Both the position numbers and the translations under genes were made by a program. 64,000 nt of DNA from Streptococcus salivarius (GTDB lineage: Bacteria > Bacillota > Bacilli > Lactobacillales > Streptococcaceae). The stretch is taken from contig NZ_CP018187.1 of assembly GCF_009738225.1 (NCBI RefSeq), positions 754,501-818,500 of the forward strand, given 5' to 3'. Shown one piece after another: positions 53,858 through 64,000 of the stretch. Within the stretch, counting starts at the first letter, position 1, and each line of letters starts with the position of its first letter. The notes below the pieces were generated by a model that saw only the letters and a program-made list of their open reading frames with translations, was not told the origin of the DNA and searched no databases.

Positions 53858-55000
53858 ATGGCAAAAAAGGATCAAGAATCACAAGAAAAACAAGTTCTCA
53901 CAGAGTGGCAGAAGAGAAACCTCGAATTTTTGAGAAAAAAAGAAACCGAAGATTCTGAAGAATTTGCGAATGGAAAGGTCGTTCATTCACAAGAAGCGAC
54001 TTCAAATGAGAGCCAGCCACCAGTGAAAAAGAAGGTTAAAAAGAAAAAAAAGACCAAAAGGAAGAAACGAAAAAAAGGTAATACAACTAGTAATATTCCA
54101 ATTGCACAACAAAATCTTGCAGGACTAGTTGTTTTTATCGCTGCACTCCTAATCGTATTTTCACTTTTCTTTATTTCACCTTGGTCAAAACAAAAGGTTC
54201 TCACTGTATCAGGAACAAAAAATGCTTTACCAGAAGATGTGAAAGTTGCAAGTGGTATTCTTGATACAGACTATATTACTCATGTCTTTTTCAACCAAGG
54301 AAAGGTTGCATCAACTGTTGAAAAAACCAATGTTTGGGTTAAAAAGGCTACAGTTACATATAGTTTTCCAAATCAATTTAATATTGCGGTAAAAGAATAC
54401 CCAATCGTGGCTTATCGTCAAACTACAAATGGTTATGTTTCTATTCTTCAAAGTGGTAAGACAGGAGGAACGGTTTCAACTAGCAATCTACCTGATAAAT
54501 TCATCACTTTAAAAATGGATGACGAGAAGAAAATCGAAGAATTAGTAAAAGAATTAAATAAACTTGATACAAAAATCAAGAATAATATTCAAATTATTAA
54601 TCTTACGCCTACTAAAGCAACTTCAGATTTACTAACGATTGAGCTGTATGATGGCAATTCCATTCGTGTTCCTCTTTCTCAATTAACGGTTAAGCTTCCT
54701 TACTACGAGAAAATTAAGAGTCAACTTTCAGATGGAAGTATTGTAGATATGGAAGTTGGACTTTATACAACGACTCCTGAAGTTGAATCATCAAAAACTG
54801 ATGGGGATAAAAAGAAAGACAAAGATAAGACTGATAAAAAGGAAGAAAATCCAACTTCTGAAGAAGGTCAAGATACTACAACATCAACGGAACAGCATTC
54901 TGAAGAAGAAACTAATTCTGAAAATTCAGGTATTCAACCAGAAGAAAAACCAAGTGTTGGTCAAGAAACAACTCTTCGGACTTCCTCTGCTCAAGGCTAA
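53858..55000 (+). CDS. divIB: Cell-division protein DivIB/FtsQ
   Basis: A 380-residue bitopic protein with a long Lys-rich cytoplasmic head (to about residue 83), a transmembrane segment (about 90-112), a POTRA domain beginning KQKVLTVSGTKNALPEDVKV, a beta domain, and a disordered Glu/Thr/Ser-rich tail. It joins DivIC and FtsL at the septum and recruits the division synthases. The streptococcal form is typical in its charged head. It ends the murD operon with a terminator. Confidence 0.92.
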   Translation: MAKKDQESQEKQVLTEWQKRNLEFLRKKETEDSEEFANGKVVHSQEATSNESQPPVKKKVKKKKKTKRKKRKKGNTTSNIPIAQQNLAGLVVFIAALLIVFSLFFISPWSKQKVLTVSGTKNALPEDVKVASGILDTDYITHVFFNQGKVASTVEKTNVWVKKATVTYSFPNQFNIAVKEYPIVAYRQTTNGYVSILQSGKTGGTVSTSNLPDKFITLKMDDEKKIEELVKELNKLDTKIKNNIQIINLTPTKATSDLLTIELYDGNSIRVPLSQLTVKLPYYEKIKSQLSDGSIVDMEVGLYTTTPEVESSKTDGDKKKDKDKTDKKEENPTSEEGQDTTTSTEQHSEEETNSENSGIQPEEKPSVGQETTLRTSSAQG

Positions 55001-55012
55001 TATTGAATAATA

Positions 55013-55047
55013 AAAAACGTAAAATGCTGACATTTTACGTTTTTTTA
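55013..55047 (+). terminator. divIB terminator overlapping the ftsA promoter
   Basis: ACGTAAAATG / CATTTTACGT, a perfect 10-bp stem with a 4-base loop, is followed by T7 with an A-run before it. Confidence 0.85.
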
Positions 55048-55056
55048 TGGTACAAT
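55027..55056 (+). promoter_or_regulatory. ftsA promoter
   Basis: CTGACA (55027-55032, in the loop and right arm of the terminator), an 18-base spacer and TACAAT (55051-55056), 70 bases before ftsA. Confidence 0.6.
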
Positions 55057-55126
55057 AGTATCCGAATAATTCTGTTTTTATACAGTTTACAAAGATATTG
55101 AATGGAAAGATTGAGAGGTCGAGTGA

Positions 55127-56503
55127 ATGGCTAGAGATGGCTTTTTTACAGGATTAGATATAGGAACTAGCTCGATTAAGGTTCTTGTTGCTGAGTTTAT
55201 TGATGGATCAATGAATGTCATCGGAGTAAGTAATGTTAAGAGTTCTGGTGTGAAAGATGGCATCATTGTTGACATTGACGCTGCAGCGAAATCAATCAAA
55301 ACAGCTATTGAACAAGCAGAAGAAAAAGCTGGGATTGTTATTGAGCAAGTCAACGTTGGGCTTCCAGCTAATCTTCTTCAAATTGAGCCTACACAAGGTA
55401 TGATTCCTGTAACAAGTGAATCAAAAGAAATCAAAGATGAAGATGTTGAAAGTGTTGTTCGCTCAGCCTTGACAAAGAGCATTACACCTGAGCGTGAGGT
55501 TATCTCACTAGTTCCTGAAGAGTTTATTGTTGATGGCTTCCAAGGAATTCGTGATCCTCGTGGAATGATGGGAATCCGTCTTGAAATGAGAGGTCTCATT
55601 TACACAGGTCCAACAACAATTCTTCACAACCTTCGTAAGACAGTTGAACGTGCGGGTATTCAAGTAGAGAATATTATCATCTCTCCTCTTGCAATGACAC
55701 GTGCTGTTCTAAATGAAGGTGAACGTGAGTTTGGTGCTACTGTTATTGATATGGGTGGCGGTCAAACAACTGTTGCAAGCATGCGTGCTCAAGAACTTCA
55801 ATTTACCAATATTTATTCTGAAGGTGGCGAGTACATCACTAAGGATATTTCAAAAGTTTTGAAGACTTCAATGCAGATTGCTGAAGCACTTAAGTTCAAT
55901 TTTGGTAATGCAGATATTGAAGAAGCAAGCGAAACAGAAACTGTCCAAGTAGAAGTTGTAGGTGAGAATTCACCAGTTGAGATTACAGAAAAATACCTTG
56001 CTGAGATTATCTCAGCTCGTGTGAAGCATATCCTTGATAGAGTTAAACAAGACTTGACTCGAGGACGTCTACTTGATTTGCCTGGTGGCATTGTCCTTGT
56101 AGGTGGAACAGCTATCATGCCAGGTGTGGTTGAAGTTGCTCAAGAAATTTTTGAGACAAATGTTAAACTTTACGTGCCAAATCAAGTTGGTATCCGTAAT
56201 CCAATGTTTGCAAATGTGATTAGTCTTGTTGAGTATGTTGGTCTTCTTACAGAAGTTGATATCATTGCACAACAGGCTGTGTCTGGTGAAGAGTATCTTC
56301 GTCGTAAACCAATCGACAATGAGGCTCCTGCCTTGAGTTTTGATAGAACTCCTGCTCCAGCACCTCGAGTGGCTCCTCAGCCAAGTCCTGTTCCAGTTGA
56401 GAACACCATTGAGGTACCTCTGCCAGTTGAAGAAGAAAATCATGAACAAAAACAAAAACTTGGTGATCGTGTTCGTGGTATTTTCGGCAGTATGTTTGAT
56501 TAA
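55127..56503 (+). CDS. ftsA: Cell-division protein FtsA
   Basis: A 458-residue actin-like ATPase that tethers FtsZ to the membrane. It has the phosphate-1 segment GLDIGTSSIKVLV, phosphate-2 VIDMGGGQTTVA and the adenosine motif LVGGTAIMPGVVEV. A Pro-rich linker (about 395-430) leads to the C-terminal amphipathic membrane anchor GDRVRGIFGSMF. It is the first gene of the ftsA-ftsZ-ylm-divIVA unit, with its own promoter. Confidence 0.97.
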   Translation: MARDGFFTGLDIGTSSIKVLVAEFIDGSMNVIGVSNVKSSGVKDGIIVDIDAAAKSIKTAIEQAEEKAGIVIEQVNVGLPANLLQIEPTQGMIPVTSESKEIKDEDVESVVRSALTKSITPEREVISLVPEEFIVDGFQGIRDPRGMMGIRLEMRGLIYTGPTTILHNLRKTVERAGIQVENIIISPLAMTRAVLNEGEREFGATVIDMGGGQTTVASMRAQELQFTNIYSEGGEYITKDISKVLKTSMQIAEALKFNFGNADIEEASETETVQVEVVGENSPVEITEKYLAEIISARVKHILDRVKQDLTRGRLLDLPGGIVLVGGTAIMPGVVEVAQEIFETNVKLYVPNQVGIRNPMFANVISLVEYVGLLTEVDIIAQQAVSGEEYLRRKPIDNEAPALSFDRTPAPAPRVAPQPSPVPVENTIEVPLPVEEENHEQKQKLGDRVRGIFGSMFD

Positions 56504-56516
56504 TTGAATCTAGTAA

Positions 56517-57854
<1,338 letters not shown>

Positions 57855-57856
57855 TA

Positions 57857-58540
57857 ATGACTATAGAAGAGAATAAAAATAATGTTTATCAAGCGGTAAA
57901 AGAAGCATGTGAAAAGGCTAATCGCTCTAGTAATGAAGTCAATATTATTGCCGTAACCAAATATGTTTCAAGTGATGTCGCTGAAGAATTGGTTCAAACG
58001 GGAATTAAGCACATTGCTGAAAATCGCGTTGATAAATTCTTAGATAAGTATCAAGCTTTAAAAAATTATGATTTGACTTGGCACCTTATTGGTACCTTGC
58101 AACGTCGTAAAGTAAAGGATGTTATTAATTTAGTTGATTATTTTCATGCTTTGGATTCTGTTAAATTAGCAGAGGAAATTCAAAAGCGTGCCGATCATAC
58201 TATTAATTGCTTCCTACAAGTTAACGTTTCAGGGGAGGAATCAAAACATGGTTTTTCAGCTGAAGAACTTGATACTGTTCTAAAACAAATTGAAAATCTT
58301 GATAACATTTGTATCGTTGGCCTAATGACTATGGCTCCAATTGATGCAGATGCTCAAGAACTTGATAAGATTTTTTCTGAGACAAATAAGCTTAGACAAT
58401 CAATTCAAGAGAAAAAACTAAAGAATGTTCCTTGTGATCAGTTAAGCATGGGGATGAGTCGAGACTATGACATGGCTATTCAGAATGGATCAACCTTTGT
58501 CAGAATAGGCAGTGCATTCTTTAAAGAGAACGGAGAATAA
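57857..58540 (+). CDS. ylmE: YggS-family PLP-binding protein
   Basis: A 227-residue PLP homeostasis protein of the alanine-racemase-like barrel fold. The PLP lysine is K35 in [11 protein letters not shown]. Other family motifs are [22 protein letters not shown] and [27 protein letters not shown] at the phosphate site (given as separate pieces of one segment). It balances vitamin B6 and amino-acid pools rather than catalysing a known reaction. Position after ftsZ matches ylmE of Gram-positive division clusters. Confidence 0.94.
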   Translation: MTIEENKNNVYQAVKEACEKANRSSNEVNIIAVTKYVSSDVAEELVQTGIKHIAENRVDKFLDKYQALKNYDLTWHLIGTLQRRKVKDVINLVDYFHALDSVKLAEEIQKRADHTINCFLQVNVSGEESKHGFSAEELDTVLKQIENLDNICIVGLMTMAPIDADAQELDKIFSETNKLRQSIQEKKLKNVPCDQLSMGMSRDYDMAIQNGSTFVRIGSAFFKENGE

Positions 58541-58544
58541 CCTT

Positions 58545-59144
58545 ATGGCATTAAAAGACGCAATTGATAAAATTGTTTCATATTTTGATACCGACGAAGT
58601 AACAGATTATGAAGATGCTGCTAAAGAAGAGGCTAAAGAACGTCCAGTAAAAGCACGTCCAGTAAAAGCACAGAGACCTGTGCAGACACCACCTCCTCGT
58701 CAGCAACGTCAACCTGAGCGTTCTCAGGCAACAGTCCCTCCTCGTCGCCAACATGTTAATTCAGACTTACAGGAAACTCAAGTCCTTCGTAGTTTACCTC
58801 TGAGTCGTTCACAAGCAAATCAGGGACCACAACAAATGAATACAACTAAAACAACAATTGCAATTAAATATCCTAAAAAGTATGAAGATGCTCAGGAAAT
58901 TGTAGAACTATTGATTGAAAATGAATGTGTTTTAATCGATTTTCAATATATGTTGGAAGCGCAAGCTCGTCGTTGTCTTGACTTTATTGATGGTGCTAGC
59001 AAGGTACTTACAGGCAACTTGCAAAAAGTCGGCTCTTCAATGTATTTGCTTACGCCAATTAATGTCGTAGTTGACATTGAAGAGATTGGTTTGGCTCACG
59101 GCAACCAAGAAGCTAATTTTGACTTCGACATGAAGAGACGTTAA
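58545..59144 (+). CDS. sepF: Cell-division protein SepF
   Basis: A 199-residue SepF (YlmF). The N-terminal amphipathic helix [14 protein letters not shown] binds membrane and a long Arg/Pro/Gln-rich linker (about 28-105) follows. The SepF domain (about 105-199) contains [20 protein letters not shown] and [17 protein letters not shown]. It bundles FtsZ and anchors it to the membrane. ATG 58545 is chosen, with GGAG upstream inside the end of ylmE; the in-frame start at 58512 would overlap ylmE and remove the known helix from the N-terminus. Confidence 0.95.
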   Translation: MALKDAIDKIVSYFDTDEVTDYEDAAKEEAKERPVKARPVKAQRPVQTPPPRQQRQPERSQATVPPRRQHVNSDLQETQVLRSLPLSRSQANQGPQQMNTTKTTIAIKYPKKYEDAQEIVELLIENECVLIDFQYMLEAQARRCLDFIDGASKVLTGNLQKVGSSMYLLTPINVVVDIEEIGLAHGNQEANFDFDMKRR

Positions 59145-59147
59145 GTG

Positions 59148-59405
59148 ATGTCAGTATTACTTTATGTTATTTGGGCACGTGTTGTTAACGTGATAGAGAT
59201 TCTTCTTGTAGTCTATGCTTTGTTATCCTGGTTTCCAGGAGCTTATGATACTAGCCTTGGAAGAATCATTAGACAAATTGTTCAACCGATTCTCGCACCA
59301 TTTCGTCGCTTGAATTTAGCTTTTGCTGGTATTGATTTTTCAATAATCGTAATTGTACTTCTACTAAACTTTTCACTTAGAATTCTTAGATTTATTCTAC
59401 TCTGA
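59148..59405 (+). CDS. ylmG: YggT-family membrane protein
   Basis: An 85-residue protein with two transmembrane segments (about residues 3-25 and 63-84) and the YggT motif SWFPGAYDTSLGRIIRQIVQPILAPFRR between them (two joined pieces). It is conserved after sepF in Gram-positive division clusters, with a suggested role in division or nucleoid distribution. GTG 59145 immediately precedes ATG 59148, so either could start it. Its stop overlaps the ylmH start (TGATG). Confidence 0.9.
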   Translation: MSVLLYVIWARVVNVIEILLVVYALLSWFPGAYDTSLGRIIRQIVQPILAPFRRLNLAFAGIDFSIIVIVLLLNFSLRILRFILL

Positions 59406-60208
59406 TGTCAGATATTAAAAAAATTGAACAGCATTACTCGTTAGATGAACGGCCTTTTCTAGAGAAGGTTAGGGGATTTTGTCATTTAGTTGATGAGAGG
59501 TACAGTCCTTACTTAACTGATTTCTTGAACCCTCGTGAAATTCAGATTGTTGAAGAGTTGGCTCATTATTACAATTTAAAATTTTTTGTGAGTTCAACTC
59601 TTGAATCTGAAGAGTATGGAAGAGTGATACTTGCTCCCGAATATTACGAGCTTGAAGAAGATGACTTTGAAATTAAACGATTAGAAATCTCATATGCGAG
59701 ACAGTTCAATAAATTGACACACCCAAAAGTTTTGGGAGCACTGATTAATCAGCTTGGTCTTGATCGTCAAGTATTTGGAGATATTATTCTTGATGAAGAA
59801 GGACGCGTTCAATTTTACATTGCTTCTCATTTAGCAAGTTATGCGATAATGACTATTACTAAGATTGGTAATGCTTCGGTTACTCTAAAAGAAGTAAGTA
59901 AAGACGATTGGATTTCAAATCAAGAAAAGTATTCAAAAACTTTTGTCTTACTTTCCAGTATGCGTCTTGATAATGTGTTAGCGACGGTATTAAACTTATC
60001 TCGTTCTAACGCCTTAAAACTTATTGCTTCTGGAAAAGTAAAATTAAATTATAGACAAGTTGAGAAGGCTGATCAGGCAGTTATTATTGGTGATATGATT
60101 TCGGTTAGAGGTTATGGTCGATTTCGACTAGCTCAACAAGACGGATTTTCAAAGTCCGGGAAAGCTAAAATCGTTATTGAAAGTCTGTTAAGACGGAGAA
60201 AAAAGTAG
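59405..60208 (+). CDS. ylmH: YlmH S4-domain RNA-binding protein
   Basis: A 267-residue protein with a central YlmH domain and a C-terminal S4 RNA-binding domain (about 185-245; MRLDNVLATVLNLSRSNALK, then ASGKVKLNYRQVE). In Gram-positive bacteria YlmH acts on stalled ribosomes in quality control and lies in division clusters. The ATG overlaps the ylmG stop codon, giving tight translational coupling. Confidence 0.93.
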   Translation: MSDIKKIEQHYSLDERPFLEKVRGFCHLVDERYSPYLTDFLNPREIQIVEELAHYYNLKFFVSSTLESEEYGRVILAPEYYELEEDDFEIKRLEISYARQFNKLTHPKVLGALINQLGLDRQVFGDIILDEEGRVQFYIASHLASYAIMTITKIGNASVTLKEVSKDDWISNQEKYSKTFVLLSSMRLDNVLATVLNLSRSNALKLIASGKVKLNYRQVEKADQAVIIGDMISVRGYGRFRLAQQDGFSKSGKAKIVIESLLRRRKK

Positions 60209-60260
60209 TTATTTAATTTAAACCATTAAATATGGTAATGAAAAATAAAGGAGGCCTGTA

Positions 60261-61136
60261 ATGGCTATTACAGCACTTGATATTAAAGATAAACAGTTTA
60301 CAACTAAATTTCGTGGATATAATGAGCAAGAAGTTGATGAATTTCTTGATATTATTGTAGACGATTATGAAGATTTAGTTCGTGACAATCGTGAACTTGC
60401 TGCTCGTGTAAAAGAGCTTGAAGAAAAATTGGCTTATTTTGATGAAATGAAAGAATCATTGAGTCAATCAGTTATTTTGGCTCAAGAAACAGCTGAAAAA
60501 GTTAAAGCTTCAGCGGCTGACGAATCAGCTAACTTGATTAATAAGGCTAACTTCAATGCTACTCATTTGGTTGAAGAAGCTAAATCTAAGGCATCTGAAA
60601 TTCTTCGTGATGCAACAGATGAAGCCAAACGTGTTGCCATCGAAACGGAAGAACTTAAACGTCAAAGTCGTGTCTTCCACCAACGCCTATTGGCTGCAGT
60701 TGAAGGTCAGCTTAGCTTGGCAAGTGCTCCAGAATGGGGTGAATTGTTGCAACCAACAGCTATTTATCTTCAAAATTCAGATGCTGCCTTTAAAGAAGTT
60801 GTTGAAAAAGTTTTGGATGAACATGTACCTGATTCAAATGATGCAGCTTCATTTGATGCAACTCGTCAATTCACTCCTGATGAAATGGCTGAACTTCAAC
60901 GTCGTGTTGCTGAAAGTAATAAACAAGTTGAAGATTTCTCTAGTCCAGAAGTTGATGAAACAAACGAAGTTGTTTCAACTCCAGTTGATTTTGGTATTCC
61001 AGACACTTTCGAGAGTGAAGTAGCAGATTTCCCAACTTCAGCACCAGTAGATGAAGATTTTGATTTGCAACCTGAGTCAACAGGTGAAATTAATCTTAAC
61101 GAAACACAAACGTTTAAATTGAATATTAGCGAATAA
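60261..61136 (+). CDS. divIVA: Cell-division initiation protein DivIVA
   Basis: A 291-residue coiled-coil protein. The N-terminal membrane-curvature domain reads LDIKDKQFTTKFRGYNEQEV then DEFLDIIVDDYE. Coiled coils occupy residues 30-70 and 75-145, and an acidic, disordered tail of over 80 residues ends the protein. It localises to septa and poles and organises peptidoglycan synthesis. GGAGG precedes the ATG. It closes the ftsA unit. Confidence 0.95.
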   Translation: MAITALDIKDKQFTTKFRGYNEQEVDEFLDIIVDDYEDLVRDNRELAARVKELEEKLAYFDEMKESLSQSVILAQETAEKVKASAADESANLINKANFNATHLVEEAKSKASEILRDATDEAKRVAIETEELKRQSRVFHQRLLAAVEGQLSLASAPEWGELLQPTAIYLQNSDAAFKEVVEKVLDEHVPDSNDAASFDATRQFTPDEMAELQRRVAESNKQVEDFSSPEVDETNEVVSTPVDFGIPDTFESEVADFPTSAPVDEDFDLQPESTGEINLNETQTFKLNISE

Positions 61137-61159
61137 GAAAAATACAACTTACCAAGTAT

Positions 61160-61355
61160 ATTAACAGCGAGTGGGAGATGGTGTGAGTCCCACATTCCCT
61201 ATTTGGATAGTTATCATTTTCAAGCATTCTAACTGAACTAAGTAAGTTAGAAGGATGGTCCTCCTTACGGACATATGAGGGAGCAAATGTTTTTTGCTCT
61301 GAATTAAGGTGGTACCACGAGCTTTCGTCCTTTTTGATGAAGGCTCTTTTTATTT
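61160..61355 (+). promoter_or_regulatory. T-box riboswitch of ileS
   Basis: The T-box sequence AAGGTGGTACCACG (61306-61319) is exact. The upstream stem I region includes GGGAGATGGTGTGAGTCCC-like pairing (61172-61192) and a candidate ATC specifier at 61213-61215, in agreement with isoleucine. The terminator pairs GAGCTTTCGT with ATGAAGGCTC (61319-61348) and is followed by a T-run. Uncharged tRNA-Ile would stabilise the antiterminator and allow ileS transcription. Confidence 0.9.
61319..61355 (+). terminator. Terminator of the ileS T-box
   Basis: GAGCTTTCGT / ATGAAGGCTC stem (with G-U pairs) and following TTTTTATTT. It is conditional on tRNA-Ile charging. Confidence 0.85.
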
Positions 61356-61382
61356 AGTAAATTAATTTAAAGAGGAGATATA

Positions 61383-64000
61383 ATGAAACTCAAAGAAACC
61401 TTAAATCTAGGTAAGACAGCTTTTCCAATGCGAGCTGGACTTCCTAACAAAGAACCAATCTGGCAAAAAGAGTGGGAAGATGCTAAGATGTATCAACGTC
61501 GTCAAGAGTTGAACCAAGGTAAACCTCACTTCACTCTTCATGATGGTCCTCCGTATGCCAATGGTAATATTCACGTTGGACATGCGATGAATAAAATTTC
61601 TAAGGATATCATTGTTCGTTCAAAATCAATGTCTGGTTTCTATGCTCCTTACGTTCCTGGTTGGGATACGCATGGTCTTCCAATTGAGCAAGTGTTGGCA
61701 AAACAAGGTGTGAAACGTAAAGAACTTGATCGTGCTGAATATCTTAAGATGTGTCGTGATTATGCACTTTCACAAGTTGACAAACAACGTGAAGATTTCA
61801 AACGTCTTGGTGTTTCGGCTGATTGGGATAATCCATATGTTACTTTGACACCAGACTATGAAGCTGCACAAATCCGTGTCTTTGGTGAGATGGCTAAAAA
61901 AGGTTACATCTATCAAGGCGCAAAACCAGTTTATTGGTCATGGTCATCAGAGTCAGCACTTGCTGAAGCAGAAATCGAGTACCATGATTTAGTTTCAACC
62001 TCACTTTACTATGCCAATAAGGTTAAGGATGGTAAAGGAGTACTAGACACAGATACATATATCGTAGTTTGGACAACAACACCATTTACAGTAACAGCTT
62101 CACGTGGTTTGACTGTTGGTGCTGATATTGAATACGTTCTCGTAAAACCTGCCGGAGAAAACCGAAAATTTGTCGTTGCTTCTGAATTACTTAATAGTCT
62201 TTCTGAGAAATTTGGTTGGACTGATGTGGAAGTACTTCAGTCATACCGTGGTGAAGAATTGAATCAAATCGTCACTGAACACCCATGGGATACAGAAGTT
62301 GATGAGCTTGTTATCCTTGGTGATCACGTAACTACAGATTCAGGTACAGGTATCGTCCATACGGCTCCTGGTTTTGGTGAGGATGACTATAACGTAGGTA
62401 TTGCTAATGGCCTTGAAGTTGCCGTAACCGTTAATGAGCGTGGTATCATGATGGAAAATGCTGGTCCTGATTTTGAAGGTCAGTTCTACGATAAAGTGGC
62501 GCCAATCGTTATGGAAAAACTCGGTGATTTGCTCCTTGCTAAAGAAGAAATCTCACACTCATACCCATTTGACTGGCGTACGAAGAAACCAATCATCTGG
62601 CGTGCCGTACCACAATGGTTTGCTTCTGTTTCTAAATTCCGTCAAGAGATTTTGGATGAGATTGAAAAAGTTAAATTCCATTCTGAGTGGGGTAAAGTTC
62701 GTCTTTACAACATGATTCGTGACCGTGGTGACTGGGTAATCTCTCGTCAGCGTGCCTGGGGTGTGCCACTCCCAATCTTCTATGCTGAAGATAAAACACC
62801 AATCATGACCGAAGAAACAATCGAACATGTGGCTAAACTTTTCGAAGAGCACGGTTCAGTTATCTGGTGGGAACGTGATGCCAAAGATCTTCTTCCAGAA
62901 GGCTTTACACATCCAGGTTCACCAAACGGAGAGTTCACTAAAGAAACTGACATTATGGACGTATGGTTTGACTCAGGTTCATCATGGAATGGTGTTGTAG
63001 TTAACCGTCCTGAGTTAACTTATCCAGCTGACCTCTATCTTGAAGGTTCAGACCAATATCGTGGATGGTTTAACTCATCACTTATCACATCTGTTGCTAA
63101 TAATGGTGTTGCACCATACAAACAACTCTTGTCTCAAGGTTTTGCGCTTGATGGTAAGGGTGAAAAGATGTCTAAATCCCTCGGTAATACTATTGCTCCT
63201 AGTGATGTTGAGAAACAATTTGGTGCTGAAATTCTTCGTCTTTGGGTAACAAGTGTTGATACAACTAATGACGTTCGTATCTCAATGGATATCCTTAGCC
63301 AAGTATCAGAATCTTATCGTAAGATTCGTAACACACTTCGTTTCTTGATTGCTAATACATCTGACTTCAATCCAACAACTGATGCAGTAGCCTTTGAAGA
63401 CTTGCGTTCTGTAGATCAGTACATGACTATTCGATTTAACCAATTGGTTAAGACTATTCGTGATGCCTATGCAAACTTTGAGTTCTTGACTATCTACAAA
63501 GCCTTGGTTAACTTTATTAACGTTGAGTTATCTGCATTCTATCTTGATTTTGCCAAAGATGTGGTTTATATTGAGAGTGCGGAATCACTTGAACGTCGTC
63601 AAATGCAAACAGTCTTCTACGATATTCTTGTCAAGATTACAAAACTATTGACACCAATCCTTCCTCACACTGCAGAAGAAATTTGGTCATATCTTGAATT
63701 TGAAACAGAAGACTATGTTCAATTGTCAGAGTTACCAGAAGCAGAAGATTTTGTGGGTCAAGATGCACTTCTTGAAAGATGGAATGCCTTCATGGATTTC
63801 CGTGGCCAAGCTCAAAAAGCTTTGGAAGAAGCTCGTAATGAAAAAGTTATTGGTAAATCGCTTGAAGCTCATTTGACTATCTATCCTGATGATGAAGTCA
63901 AAGAACTTATTGAAGGTTTGAACACTAACCTTGCTCAACTTTTGATTGTTTCAGCATTGACTATTGCTGAAGGAGAAGCACCTGAATCTGCTGTAAGCTT
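61383..64000 (+). CDS. ileS: Isoleucyl-tRNA synthetase (partial, runs past window end)
   Basis: The first 872 codons of a class I synthetase, open to the window edge. The HIGH motif is HVGH (residues 64-67, in [13 protein letters not shown]), the KMSKS motif is at 595-599 ([10 protein letters not shown]), and the editing and Rossmann domains lie between ([14 protein letters not shown] region). The anticodon-binding helical domain starts after residue 640. It charges tRNA-Ile and edits valine. AAGAGGAG precedes the ATG. Regulation is by the T-box upstream. Confidence 0.96.
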   Translation, partial: MKLKETLNLGKTAFPMRAGLPNKEPIWQKEWEDAKMYQRRQELNQGKPHFTLHDGPPYANGNIHVGHAMNKISKDIIVRSKSMSGFYAPYVPGWDTHGLPIEQVLAKQGVKRKELDRAEYLKMCRDYALSQVDKQREDFKRLGVSADWDNPYVTLTPDYEAAQIRVFGEMAKKGYIYQGAKPVYWSWSSESALAEAEIEYHDLVSTSLYYANKVKDGKGVLDTDTYIVVWTTTPFTVTASRGLTVGADIEYVLVKPAGENRKFVVASELLNSLSEKFGWTDVEVLQSYRGEELNQIVTEHPWDTEVDELVILGDHVTTDSGTGIVHTAPGFGEDDYNVGIANGLEVAVTVNERGIMMENAGPDFEGQFYDKVAPIVMEKLGDLLLAKEEISHSYPFDWRTKKPIIWRAVPQWFASVSKFRQEILDEIEKVKFHSEWGKVRLYNMIRDRGDWVISRQRAWGVPLPIFYAEDKTPIMTEETIEHVAKLFEEHGSVIWWERDAKDLLPEGFTHPGSPNGEFTKETDIMDVWFDSGSSWNGVVVNRPELTYPADLYLEGSDQYRGWFNSSLITSVANNGVAPYKQLLSQGFALDGKGEKMSKSLGNTIAPSDVEKQFGAEILRLWVTSVDTTNDVRISMDILSQVSESYRKIRNTLRFLIANTSDFNPTTDAVAFEDLRSVDQYMTIRFNQLVKTIRDAYANFEFLTIYKALVNFINVELSAFYLDFAKDVVYIESAESLERRQMQTVFYDILVKITKLLTPILPHTAEEIWSYLEFETEDYVQLSELPEAEDFVGQDALLERWNAFMDFRGQAQKALEEARNEKVIGKSLEAHLTIYPDDEVKELIEGLNTNLAQLLIVSALTIAEGEAPESAVS

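Noticed and set aside
55061..55068. TCCGAATA upstream of ftsA as a possible competence box
   Set aside because: It is not preceded by a T-run, lies downstream of a better promoter, and ftsA is an essential constitutive gene. Chance occurrence is likely.

Overview
The window is a low-GC Firmicutes chromosome segment whose gene content, competence box, YSIRK surface protein and cell-division gene order point to a Streptococcus of the salivarius group (S. salivarius, S. vestibularis or S. thermophilus; S. salivarius is my best guess). No rRNA, tRNA, insertion sequence or CRISPR array was recognised. Nearly all genes are intact, and most operons end in a rho-independent terminator.

Layout. (1) 1-19.3 kb: housekeeping and small accessory genes. 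These are a YtxH protein, a U32 pair of tRNA hydroxylation type (trhP1/trhP2) with a CHY zinc-finger gene, bioY behind a BirA box, a PC4-like DNA-binding protein, mntH, lysS, a LysM surface protein, HAD hydrolases, YbaK, a GH25 lysozyme-like protein, a lipase-like protein and an SDR. (2) 19.4-28.6 kb: a defence island. A type I restriction system is laid out hsdR-abiH-hsdS-higBA-hsdM, so an abortive-infection gene and a toxin-antitoxin pair sit between its subunits. An Rpn-family nuclease follows, and its C-terminal part is duplicated as a separate ORF with its own perfect Shine-Dalgarno. (3) 28.6-33.6 kb: a 530-bp regulatory region with a perfect 16-bp palindrome, a large YSIRK beta-helix surface protein resembling GH87 alpha-1,3-glucanases with 84-bp repeats and no LPXTG, and a secreted DNase whose last codons are lost to a one-base frameshift. 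(4) 33.7-39.6 kb: lemA-htpX, the SloR/MtsR-type regulator, the sloABC manganese/iron ABC transporter with SloR-like boxes, and an ECF S component with a DUF4430 lipoprotein. (5) 39.7-49.0 kb: ppc, holA, sodA, a serine hydrolase, a ComX-type competence box driving a prepilin peptidase, dpr with a PerR box, perR, yqgQ and glcK. (6) 49.1-64.0 kb: typA, then the division cluster murD-murG-divIB / ftsA-ftsZ-ylmE-sepF-ylmG-ylmH-divIVA, then ileS behind a T-box. The window ends inside ileS.

How the parts fit. Two manganese importers (MntH and SloABC), SodA, Dpr and PerR form a metal and peroxide-stress theme whose operators can be read in the DNA. The defence island combines restriction, abortive infection, a toxin-antitoxin pair and an Rpn nuclease. 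The Rpn locus is the most unusual feature: an intragenic start with AGGAGG gives a predicted C-terminal product like the RpnS antitoxins known from E. coli, and here that product also exists as a free-standing, diverged second copy. Several genes lack a Shine-Dalgarno and begin 6-7 nt after an extended -10 element, which suggests leaderless mRNAs.
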